In this document: piece by piece, positions 1 through 6,293 of the stretch
How the letters are laid out: each line of letters opens with the position of its first letter
Numbering within the stretch: the stretch's first letter is position 1
Assembly (NCBI GenBank): GCA_046533895.1
Contig: JAWDOK010000024.1
Coordinates: 1-14,195 of the forward strand
Origin: Acidianus hospitalis
Lineage (GTDB): Archaea > Thermoproteota > Thermoprotei_A > Sulfolobales > Sulfolobaceae
Length of the DNA: 14,195 nt
Direction of reading: 5' to 3'
Made by a program: the position numbers and the translations under genes
Notes under the pieces: model-generated
The model's database searches: none
Told to the model about the DNA's origin: nothing
Seen by the model: the letters and a program-made list of their open reading frames with translations, nothing else

Positions 1-82
1 TTTCTGCTTCATATTTTGCCTCTAGTAATCTTGCTTTTTTATAATCTTGCATATTAAACCAAGGTTTAGGCAATTCTTCCAT
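1..82 (-). CDS. Probable PaREP1-family protein, N-terminus only (partial)
   Basis: Only the first 27 codons are in the window; the gene runs off the left edge. The reading begins MEELPKPWFNMQDY and continues with a charged helix rich in Lys, Arg, Glu and Ala (KKARLLEAKYEAE). An LPKPW start followed by an Arg/Glu/Ala-rich helix is what I recall of crenarchaeal PaREP1 proteins, small all-helical proteins found in many copies in this group and of unclear function. The ATG at 82 is supported by a TATA-like box about 27 nt upstream (105-112), which would give a leaderless message. Seen: an open frame with a good start and promoter. Inferred: the family, from a short stretch, so moderate to low confidence. 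Confidence 0.5.
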   Translation of the reverse strand, partial: MEELPKPWFNMQDYKKARLLEAKYEAE

Positions 83-396
83 AAATTTAGTTCTTATGTC
101 TCAAGATATAAATAATTCCATGTGTTGTTTTCCTCTTACTTATTGTGGTCCTTTTTATCTTTCTTAACCTTACTTTTCAACCCCTTAAATATTTTTTATG
201 AACTTTAACATCTTCTTTATCAAGTACAGCTTATTGCCCCAGCTCTTTTCGAATAACCCCTAGCACCATTATCGTTAGTATGGTATAGCAAAAACGCAGC
301 TGAACCGATTAATTTAACCTAATCATTCCGATCTTTGGGATACTTTTAGCTTATTTTTAATAACTTGAGTATATTATTGTCTTTATAAATATTAAC
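83..396. other. Intergenic spacer with a less A+T-rich patch
   Basis: No convincing gene lies in this 314-base spacer between two minus-strand genes. The outer parts are very A/T-rich. The segment at about 231-305 is visibly richer in G+C and, on the minus strand, holds a stop-to-stop reading of roughly 30 residues containing LLYHTNDNGARGYSKRAG. It has no start codon, so it could be the remnant of a decayed gene or mobile element, or just chance. A TATA-like string (minus strand ATTTATAAAG, about 382-391) lies just downstream of the panB stop, with no start codon at a suitable distance after it. No tRNA cloverleaf or CRISPR-type repeat was found. Confidence 0.4.
105..112 (-). promoter_or_regulatory. 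TATA box for the gene at 1-82
   Basis: On the minus strand this reads TTTATATC, centred about 27 nt before the ATG at 82. That is the usual archaeal TATA-to-start distance for a leaderless transcript. Confidence 0.5.
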
Positions 397-1190
397 TCAC
401 TTCTCTTTATAATACTCTTTCGATGGGAATTTTCCTTCCTTCACTTCTCTTACATACTCGTAGATAGCTTTGCTAATTATTTCCTTTAAATCAACGTAAG
501 CCTTAGCAAAGTAGGGCTTAAAGTCAGACAACCCTAACAAGTCATGAATAACTAGAATTTGCCCGTCACAATAAGGTCCAGCACCTATGCATATAGTTGG
601 TATCGATAAGCTCTCTGTTATTCTCTTTGCAATTGATGAATATACGTTCTCTATAACTACTGAGAAAACGCCTGCTTCTTCTAGAGCCTTTGCATCTCTT
701 AAAAGTTGTTCTTCTTCACTTTCAGTCTTTCCTATTGTTCTATACCCTCCTAATCTCAAGAACCTTTGAGGAGTTAATCCTATGTGGCCCATGACTGGAA
801 TTCCCGCCCTCACAATTTTCTTTACTACGTCTGAAAACTCTTCCCCGCCTTCAAGTTTTACCGCATCTGCACCGTGCTTTGCAAATAACCCAGCATTTTT
901 ACTGCATCTCCTGTTTCGTAAGATAGGAAAGGCATATCTGCAACTATTAATTTTCTAGGCTTAGCTCTAACTACTGCGTCTAAATGATGTAACATTTCTT
1001 TCATACCTACCTTAAGCGTATTTTCCAGTCCAAGGACTACCATTGCCAAGGAGTCCCCTACCAAGATGCCGTCTAGCTCAGTGAGGGAAATTATCTTTGC
1101 AGTAGGGTAATCATAAGCTGTGAGCATTGTTATTTTTTCTTTTCTTTCCTTCTTTTTCAAGAAGGACTTGATGGTTATTTTCTCTAACAT
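397..1190 (-). CDS. panB: 3-methyl-2-oxobutanoate hydroxymethyltransferase (ketopantoate hydroxymethyltransferase), interrupted by a frameshift
   Basis: PanB transfers a hydroxymethyl group from methylenetetrahydrofolate, or an archaeal pterin equivalent, to 2-oxoisovalerate, giving ketopantoate for pantothenate and coenzyme A. It is a cytosolic Mg-dependent TIM-barrel enzyme. Visible family motifs: TAYDYP (24-29), VGDS (44-47, metal Asp), ADMPF (84-88, metal Asp), then after the break KLEGG, GHIGLTPQ, the catalytic-Glu strand VVIENV, and IGAGPYCDGQ. The frame is broken after codon 98: the first part (858-1190) runs 12 codons further to a stop, and the second part (397-895) continues in the -1 frame. 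Adding one base to the A5 run at 896-900 gives an uninterrupted 264 residues, the normal family length, with the expected KNAGLFAKHGADAVKLEGG join. The 3' part also has a GTG at 813, but it falls mid-barrel and is an unlikely independent start. Causes could be mutation, recoding or a sequencing error. Identity is near certain; whether the gene is functional is open. Confidence 0.9.
896..900 (-). other. Frameshift position in panB (A5 run)
   Basis: On the coding strand the sequence is GTA-AAA-ATG; the conserved protein needs GTA-AAA-AAT-GCT. A lysyl-tRNA on AAA slipping back one base, or RNA polymerase adding one A in the run, would restore the frame. A lost A in the assembly or in the genome would look the same. 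The position is fixed within this run by the good family match on both sides. Confidence 0.85.
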
Positions 1191-1219
1191 AAAACTAGAC
1201 TTATCGAGGTGGTAAAAAT

Positions 1220-1227
1220 AATTTATA
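1220..1227 (-). promoter_or_regulatory. TATA box for panB
   Basis: The minus strand reads TATAAATT, centred about 33 nt before the panB ATG at 1190, so the leader would be only a few bases. It shares a 70-bp divergent spacer with the promoter of the plus-strand gene starting at 1261. Confidence 0.45.
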
Positions 1228-1234
1228 GAATGAG

Positions 1235-1243
1235 TTTAAATAT
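1235..1243 (+). promoter_or_regulatory. TATA box for the secreted Cys/Pro-rich gene
   Basis: The string TTTAAATAT is centred about 22 nt before the ATG at 1261, consistent with a leaderless start. The panB promoter lies back to back with it. Confidence 0.4.
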
Positions 1244-1260
1244 CTATTAAGGGAAGCTTA

Positions 1261-1956
1261 ATGAAGAGTAAAGCGACATTACTGGCATTACTAATTCTCC
1301 TTTTAATGCCCGGTATCTTTTACTCCGATGTTTTGTATTACTATCACGGTGAAAGCCAATTTTGCACTATCAAGTTGATTAAAATTTACACTTTCTCATA
1401 CCATCTACCTAATGCAAACGTTCGCTCCTCTGTGAATTCTGGCAATAACGTTTCTATAAAAATTTGCGAATATAACCCACCACCTCCACCGCACACCCAA
1501 AAATTGATTAACGTTATTACAATCTGTTTACCAAAGTCATCTAAGGTATTTCTAATTCCTATAATATATAATATATCGAAGAATGGCCCAAAACTTTCTT
1601 ATTGTTGCATTTCTTTAACGTTTACTTCACTTGCAAACACTTATAAAGAATGTCTAGTTACTAAGGCAAAGCCACAAAATAAGACATTTTATTTCGTTAC
1701 AGAATGTAATTATTACTTTGTTAATGTATGTTGGACTTTTTGTGGGCCTCCTCCTCCTACTGCATGGGCAAATATTTTACTAATGTTTATAGTGCAGGAA
1801 GGCGGGGCAAACTACGTATACTTCTGGTCAATTAATATTACTCTCAGTCCTGCTGGCCCTCCGCCTCCTCCATCTCCATACTGTTACGTCGTAGAATATC
1901 CTAATCTATGCCCATTAAAAGTGGCACAAATTATCTCTTCTTTATATAAACTTTAA
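1261..1956 (+). CDS. Secreted cysteine-rich protein with three polyproline runs, function unknown
   Basis: I do not recognise a family. Residues 1-22 form a clear signal peptide: two Lys followed by a Leu/Ile-rich core, ending near FYS. The rest has no further membrane segment, so it is probably released or held at the cell surface. There are 11 Cys (35, 69, 89, 115, 116, 131, 149, 157, 161, 208, 217) and four N-glycosylation sequons (N63, N104, N140, N192), as expected for an exported Sulfolobales protein with disulfides. Proline runs lie at 73-77, 163-166 and 200-204. Each follows a beta-strand-like segment (VSIKICEYN, YFVNVCWTFCG, YFWSINITLSPAG), suggesting a repeated strand-plus-Pro-turn plan. 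The ATG at 1261 is chosen because it starts the signal peptide and has a TATA box at leaderless distance. The 3' end overlaps the ABC permease gene tail to tail by 15 bp. Codon use looks like that of its neighbours. A role beside the ABC importer is speculation. Confidence 0.75.
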   Translation: MKSKATLLALLILLLMPGIFYSDVLYYYHGESQFCTIKLIKIYTFSYHLPNANVRSSVNSGNNVSIKICEYNPPPPPHTQKLINVITICLPKSSKVFLIPIIYNISKNGPKLSYCCISLTFTSLANTYKECLVTKAKPQNKTFYFVTECNYYFVNVCWTFCGPPPPTAWANILLMFIVQEGGANYVYFWSINITLSPAGPPPPPSPYCYVVEYPNLCPLKVAQIISSLYKL

Positions 1957-3588
1957 TCCTCCGGAGTAACTACCTTTTAATATTCTATCTATAGCAAATA
2001 GTGTTACTACCATTACTGGTAGTGCTGCGACTAACGCTGAAGAAGCTAATAAGCCCCAGTTTATACTTTCATCTCCTATAGCTAGTAACGCAAATATTGT
2101 TATTGTTTGTGCACCTTGCGGTGGGAATGAATAATTATAAGGCGTTGAGGTGAATATCAAAGGATAAAATAGTAGATGCCAATTGAATATGAAAGATAGT
2201 AGAAATACGGAGAAGAGGGCAGGCCTTGACAAAGGCATTATTATTCTGGTCATCTTTCTCCTTATTGAAAATACTTCTGCAGCATCTTCATAACTCTTTG
2301 GAAAACTTAAGAAGAAGTTGAAAAATAACCATACTGCAAAGGTTGCAGTAAATATTGGAGTTGAGACTATTAAAGCCCACCAAGTATTTAGAAGTCCTTC
2401 TGAGGAAAAGAAATCATAAAGCGGGATTACAAAAGATGTAGAAGGTAAAGAATAAAGGTAAATCGATAACGGCAAAATGAACTTTAGTTTTCCTTTTGAC
2501 ACTTCATAAGCTGATGGTAAAGCTATAAATATTGTAAAAATTGACGCAGTTATTGCTACTACTGCACTTGATATTAAATAAGGTACTGCTTGGATTGAGG
2601 CAGAAGAGAAATAAGATGGCGTTAGGCATTTTGGAATTAATATTGGTGGATAATGAAAATCTAAGGAGGAATTTCTAAATGCAACTAAAAACATCCAATA
2701 AACTGGAAAATCGAGGAAAAATATCATTAAAGCAATAAAAGCGAAGATTATCCCTTTAAAAAGTTTGTTAGGCATTCTTATCTTTAATGAAACCCACCCT
2801 GTCCTTTTACTCCTTAATAAGAAGAGGAGTGCTATTGAAGGAATTGTTGCAATTATACTTAAAATTGCAGCAGCTAAGGAACCTCCAGAGAAGTTATCGT
2901 ATGAGAACATTTCCTCGTAAACTAATAAAGGCAAAGTAGTAGTTGCATAACCCGGTCCTCCAGAGGTTAATACATAAGGTAAGTCAAAATTACCTAGAGC
3001 TAATATGAACTCTAAAAGGAAAGATAACCAGAATGCCTTTCCTACCATAGGCAAAGCTACTCTAAAGTAGTATTCCGATAAGCTTAGGTTATCTATTTCT
3101 GCCGCTTCCTTAACATAAGAAGGAATCGATCTAAGGGCTGATAGCATTATCAGAAAAGGCATCGGAATTGAAGACCATATACTTACTAAAGTTACTGCAT
3201 ATAATGCAGTGCACTTCATGTAAAGAGGATCAAATTTTAAACCAAGGAAATAAGTAAACCATCCGTAACCTCCGTACAGGCTTATAGTCCATATTAAGGC
3301 TGAAGAAGTAAAAGGAATTGTGTAAGGTAACATTATAAGTAAGCTTAATGCCCTTTTTCCTTTACTTATTATATCTATTCCCACAGCCAGGAATGTGCCT
3401 ATAATAGATGAAAATAATGCGGTAAAGAAGGAGAAAAAGAATGTATTATATATTATCACATTGAGAGGAACTAAATTTATGCCTTGAAAAGCTGTCTTTG
3501 CATTTAGCCCTACAAATGCGAATGTTAACGCAAAGGGAATTATTCCAAATCCTAATATATAACCTAAATATGGAATAGAGTACTTCAA
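1942..3588 (-). CDS. ABC transporter permease, fused MalF-like plus MalG-like membrane protein (sugar-type)
   Basis: This is the membrane channel of an ABC importer. At 548 residues it is about twice the length of one permease and contains two binding-protein-dependent permease domains in tandem (roughly 1-260 and 275-548), so one polypeptide supplies both halves normally made by separate MalF- and MalG-type subunits. Two cytoplasmic EAA coupling loops are visible: EAAEIDNLS...VALP at 161-180 and DAAEVFSIRR...IMPL at 435-453. Both keep the E/D-A-A start and the terminal hydrophobic-Pro, but the usual Gly is replaced (Asn or Ser region). About 12 hydrophobic segments are seen by eye. The start is TTG at 3588: an SD-like GGTGAT lies five bases upstream and the frame overlaps the ATPase stop (TTGA), so the two are translationally coupled. 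It is third in the operon. The substrate is probably a sugar or polyol; this cannot be specified from sequence. Confidence 0.9.
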   Translation of the reverse strand: MKYSIPYLGYILGFGIIPFALTFAFVGLNAKTAFQGINLVPLNVIIYNTFFFSFFTALFSSIIGTFLAVGIDIISKGKRALSLLIMLPYTIPFTSSALIWTISLYGGYGWFTYFLGLKFDPLYMKCTALYAVTLVSIWSSIPMPFLIMLSALRSIPSYVKEAAEIDNLSLSEYYFRVALPMVGKAFWLSFLLEFILALGNFDLPYVLTSGGPGYATTTLPLLVYEEMFSYDNFSGGSLAAAILSIIATIPSIALLFLLRSKRTGWVSLKIRMPNKLFKGIIFAFIALMIFFLDFPVYWMFLVAFRNSSLDFHYPPILIPKCLTPSYFSSASIQAVPYLISSAVVAITASIFTIFIALPSAYEVSKGKLKFILPLSIYLYSLPSTSFVIPLYDFFSSEGLLNTWWALIVSTPIFTATFAVWLFFNFFLSFPKSYEDAAEVFSIRRKMTRIIMPLSRPALFSVFLLSFIFNWHLLFYPLIFTSTPYNYSFPPQGAQTITIFALLAIGDESINWGLLASSALVAALPVMVVTLFAIDRILKGSYSGGLKFI

Positions 3589-4514
3589 GGTATCACCTTA
3601 TATTTGAAATCAAAATTTATTTCTTCGCCAATTTTCAATCTTTTACTAGAAAAAGCCTTTATTTCTTCATTATTAAAGGAAATATAAATTAAATATCTAT
3701 CTCCCCAAAATTCAACGTCCTTAACTACACCCTTATAGTTTCCTTCGCCAATTTTTACGTCTTCAGCCCTTATTCCCAATTTTCCTTTTCCGTCATGTAT
3801 AACACTCATTGGAGGATTTCCAAAGAATGAGGCAACAAATTCGTTTACGGGATTTTCATAAATTTCCTCTGGAGACCCAACTTGTATGATTTTACCTTGA
3901 TCTATTATTGCTATTCTATCAGCCAAAGCCATTGCCTCTGTTTGGTCGTGAGTTACGTAAAGCGTTGTTATTGAATTTTCTAGTTGTATTTCCTTGATCA
4001 ACTTTCTAGCGGAAATCCTCTGCGGAGCGTCTAAATTTGATAAAGGTTCGTCCATTAAGAATACTTTTGACCTCTTAACAAGTGCCCTAGCTAAACCCAC
4101 TCTTTGTTGTTGTCCCCCAGATAATTGTGAAGGATACCTATCCAGCAGTTGGGAAATGCCTAACCTCTTTGAAACTTCTTCTATTATCTTTTCCCTCTCA
4201 TCTTTCTTTAAATTCTCTATCGGCATTGATAAATTTTCGTAGACTGTCTTGTTAGGGTAGAGAGCAAAGTTTTGAAAAACCATCGATATTTCTCTCTTAC
4301 CAGGAGGAAAAGAAGTTACGTCTCTCCCGTCAATGAGAATTTTTCCTTCATCTATTTTTTCTAAACCTGCAATAGACCTTAAAAGCGTGGTCTTTCCAGA
4401 GCCAGAAGGGCCTAAAATTACAAAAAACTCTCCCTTTTCAACCTTTAGGCTAATTTTACTTAAGGCGTAGAGCTTTCCGAACTTCTTGCTTACATCCTTA
4501 AGTTCCACGCTCAT
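3585..4514 (-). CDS. ABC transporter ATP-binding protein (MalK/UgpC-type)
   Basis: This is the cytoplasmic ATPase that powers the importer. All nucleotide-binding motifs are intact: Walker A GPSGSGKTT (35-43), Q-loop Gln81, signature LSGGQ (131-135), Walker B VFLMDEP (151-157, catalytic Glu156), D-loop SNLD (159-162) and switch His189 in THD. After about residue 235 comes a short C-terminal beta domain of the TOBE/MOP type (LGIRAEDVKI, 246-255), a hallmark of sugar-importer ATPases. The total length of 309 is shorter than the 350-370 usual for MalK-type proteins, so the regulatory domain is reduced. The ATG at 4514 is four bases after the binding-protein stop, and the stop overlaps the permease start. 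Only one ATPase gene is present, so a homodimer is expected to serve the fused permease. Confidence 0.95.
   Translation of the reverse strand: MSVELKDVSKKFGKLYALSKISLKVEKGEFFVILGPSGSGKTTLLRSIAGLEKIDEGKILIDGRDVTSFPPGKREISMVFQNFALYPNKTVYENLSMPIENLKKDEREKIIEEVSKRLGISQLLDRYPSQLSGGQQQRVGLARALVKRSKVFLMDEPLSNLDAPQRISARKLIKEIQLENSITTLYVTHDQTEAMALADRIAIIDQGKIIQVGSPEEIYENPVNEFVASFFGNPPMSVIHDGKGKLGIRAEDVKIGEGNYKGVVKDVEFWGDRYLIYISFNNEEIKAFSSKRLKIGEEINFDFKYKVIP
3592..3597 (-). promoter_or_regulatory. Shine-Dalgarno site deciding the TTG start of the permease
   Basis: The minus strand reads GGTGAT, complementary to the archaeal 16S rRNA 3' end, three bases before the TTG at 3586-3588 (intervening ACC). 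It lies inside the end of the ATPase gene and supports an internal, coupled start in an operon whose other genes have little visible SD. Confidence 0.7.
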
Positions 4515-4518
4515 GACT

Positions 4519-5925
4519 TTACCCGCTTACTGCTTTAATCCAATCTTGAGCCGCATTATTTAACGCTTCTTGTGCTGAAATCTTTCCGGTTAAGTAGCAG
4601 TATACTTCGTTATTAAAGCTTGGAATTAACTCAGGATAAGTTGGAGGTATGTTTGGTGGATTTGCCCACGCTTCTTCTGCTGCTCTGTACACTTGAGTTA
4701 ACCATTCTATTTCATATGATGGTAAGGAAGTGTTGCTCATTAACTCTTGGAATGCCTCCTTAGATATTGGGAATTTGCCAAACTTTAAGAAAGCCAGTTT
4801 TTGAACTTGCGGAGAAACTAGGAAAGCGAGGAATTCCTCGGCTAATTGCTTATGTAAAGAATATTTACTAACTCCTAAAAAGTCAGTTCCAGTTTCAGCG
4901 TAATCGCCAGGCAATGGTGCTAGATATGTGTGCTCTCTTTCAGTAGTGTTTAAACAAGTCAGTTGTGAAGTAAATATGAAAGCTCCCGCAGCATCAGGAT
5001 AGAATTCTGCAAAGTTTCCGTAGCATATTTGTATTGAAGATGGAGATGGTTCATAAGATACGAGATCGTAATATGTTTCTAAAGCTTCTATTCCTGCCGT
5101 TGAATTAAATGAAGGTAATGGATATGAGAAACCTGGTAAGATGTAACTCTCGAACATTATATTATATCCAGGAAGTCCGCCAATCTTTCCTTGTGTTAAC
5201 TCAGGGCATCTTTCATAATACCATCCGAAAACTGCAGGGTATGCGTCAATTATTCCATGCTTAACGTGATCGTCAATTAGGAAACCGTACTTTGTTATCC
5301 CGTGAGATGTTAAGAAATTATCCACGTCGAGTACTACAGTCCAATTCTCCCAAGTAGTTGGGCTAAAGTTCATATGATATTCATTATAAAATTCTTCAGC
5401 TAAAGTAGCATTGCAGAAAATGCATTCCTTATATGCAGTTAAGTAAACTGCAGTTTCATAAGCAATACCTATCATTTCAGTTTTTCCTGTTGTTGAATTA
5501 TATATTATACCACCAAAATCTTCTTGTGGCATTATTATATCGCTCATATTGAACATTGATTCATTAAGGCAAATTAAGTAAGGAGCTACTTTCTGTGCAG
5601 AAGTTGAGGTGAAACCTATTATATCGTACTCTGTAGAATGGGCAGATAATGCAGTTATTTCTTGATCAATGTATTCACTAAACGGATAACAAATTACCTT
5701 TACTGTAACTCCAGGATGTTCTTCTGAGAACAAATTACCTGCGCATTGGATAAATTTAGCAGATTCTCCAGAAAATGTAACTACGGTCAAGGTTACTGGA
5801 GGAGTTGTTGATATGCTTGGAGTCGTAGTTGACTTATGTGATGTGAAATAATAAACTCCTACTGCTGCTATTATAACTATTACAACTATGATTAGAGCTA
5901 TTATTGTTTTAGAAATGCCTTTCAT
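4519..5925 (-). CDS. ABC transporter extracellular solute-binding protein (family 1, sugar-type)
   Basis: This is the membrane-anchored receptor that captures substrate outside the cell and delivers it to the permease. The N-terminus (MKGISK, then a hydrophobic stretch at about 8-27) resembles either an uncleaved anchor or the class III, pilin-like signal used by Sulfolobus sugar-binding proteins and cut by PibD, possibly after Gly3. A Ser/Thr/Pro linker follows (about 28-44). The mature part has the family-1 layout: an N-lobe (LTVVTFSGESAKF), a central Trp/Tyr-rich region, and a C-terminal segment with FLAFLVSPQVQKLAF and FPISKEAF, as in MalE/UgpB-type proteins. There are 9 Cys and about nine N-x-S/T sequons, fitting an acid-stable, glycosylated extracellular protein. 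At 468 residues the length is normal. It is the first gene of the operon with its own promoter at 5945-5954. Ligand unknown; a sugar or oligosaccharide is most likely. Confidence 0.92.
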   Translation of the reverse strand: MKGISKTIIALIIVVIVIIAAVGVYYFTSHKSTTTPSISTTPPVTLTVVTFSGESAKFIQCAGNLFSEEHPGVTVKVICYPFSEYIDQEITALSAHSTEYDIIGFTSTSAQKVAPYLICLNESMFNMSDIIMPQEDFGGIIYNSTTGKTEMIGIAYETAVYLTAYKECIFCNATLAEEFYNEYHMNFSPTTWENWTVVLDVDNFLTSHGITKYGFLIDDHVKHGIIDAYPAVFGWYYERCPELTQGKIGGLPGYNIMFESYILPGFSYPLPSFNSTAGIEALETYYDLVSYEPSPSSIQICYGNFAEFYPDAAGAFIFTSQLTCLNTTEREHTYLAPLPGDYAETGTDFLGVSKYSLHKQLAEEFLAFLVSPQVQKLAFLKFGKFPISKEAFQELMSNTSLPSYEIEWLTQVYRAAEEAWANPPNIPPTYPELIPSFNNEVYCYLTGKISAQEALNNAAQDWIKAVSG

Positions 5926-5944
5926 TTGAAAGGATTAGAGAATG

Positions 5945-5954
5945 TTATTAAAAA
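5945..5954 (-). promoter_or_regulatory. Promoter (TATA box) of the ABC importer operon
   Basis: The minus strand reads TTTTTAATAA, centred about 25 nt before the binding-protein ATG at 5925, so the operon message would be leaderless. No other promoter-like spacing is available between the three genes. Confidence 0.55.
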
Positions 5955-6086
5955 TTTTTATTGTCTTTTCTTTAAGAACGAAAAGATTAAAATATTATAA
6001 TGAGAAAATAATAGATTGAATTCGCCATAGTTTATAAAGGAATTTTAAAATTATAAATCTATAAAATGAAATTGGTTCATTTAACT

Positions 6087-6107
6087 GTTTAAAACGTCAT
6101 TTTAAAC
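6087..6107. repeat. Perfect 8-bp inverted repeat, possible operator
   Basis: The sequence is GTTTAAAA, five bases (CGTCA), then TTTTAAAC. The arms match exactly and the site is 21 bp long, a size typical of a dimeric helix-turn-helix or wHTH regulator. It lies about 160 bp upstream of the binding-protein start. It is not followed by a T run at hairpin distance, and its A/T-rich arms would make a weak hairpin, so a DNA-binding site is more plausible than a terminator. Some chance occurrence is expected in DNA this A/T-rich. Confidence 0.4.
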
Positions 6108-6254
6108 TTTTAATAATGTATCTCACTTTTATCTATGACTCCTTTTAGGTAATCTTATAGAGACGAAAGCTAAATATAAAATTTAAATTTATTATACTTA
6201 ATTAAAGTTAAGGAAGAAAGATATAAATATAACCACGGCATATATTGAAATGAT

Positions 6255-6282
6255 AAAAATTTTTCTACTAGAATACAAAAAA
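6255..6282 (-). terminator. T-rich transcription end for the APC permease gene
   Basis: Read on the minus strand, a T6 run (6277-6282) lies 12 bases after the stop codon, followed by a second T run (6255-6259). Short U-rich tracts without a hairpin are the usual archaeal termination signal. Confidence 0.45.
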
Positions 6283-6293
6283 GGAACTAATAG

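Larger units (their letters stand above)
5926..6293. other. Long A+T-rich intergenic region upstream of the ABC operon
   Basis: This 368-base spacer follows the APC permease stop and precedes the binding-protein gene, both on the minus strand. It holds the operon promoter (5945-5954), a perfect inverted repeat (6087-6107) and T-rich termination signals for the permease (6255-6282). Most of the rest is low-complexity A/T. An ATG at 6250 on the plus strand opens a 22-codon frame preceded by a TATA-like ATATAAATATA (about 6220-6230), but it runs antisense into the permease 3' end and has no protein-like character. No RNA gene was recognised. Confidence 0.5.

Noticed and set aside
230..320. TTCGAAT string considered as the T-loop of a tRNA
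   Set aside because: The flanking bases do not pair as a T-stem on either strand, and no anticodon or acceptor stem is found.
587..769. Plus-strand open frame of 60 codons inside panB
   Set aside because: It lies antisense to strongly conserved PanB sequence and shows no protein-family features; shadow frame.
397..813. 3' half of panB as an independent gene starting at GTG 813
   Set aside because: The start would fall in the middle of the conserved barrel, and the upstream sequence stays open and conserved up to the frameshift site.
3994..4242. Plus-strand open frame of 82 codons inside the ABC ATPase
   Set aside because: It is antisense to the signature and Walker B region and Cys/Ser-rich without pattern; shadow frame.
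6087..6107. Inverted repeat considered as a hairpin terminator
   Set aside because: It is far (about 190 bp) from the permease stop, its arms are almost all A/T, and nearer U-tracts explain termination better.
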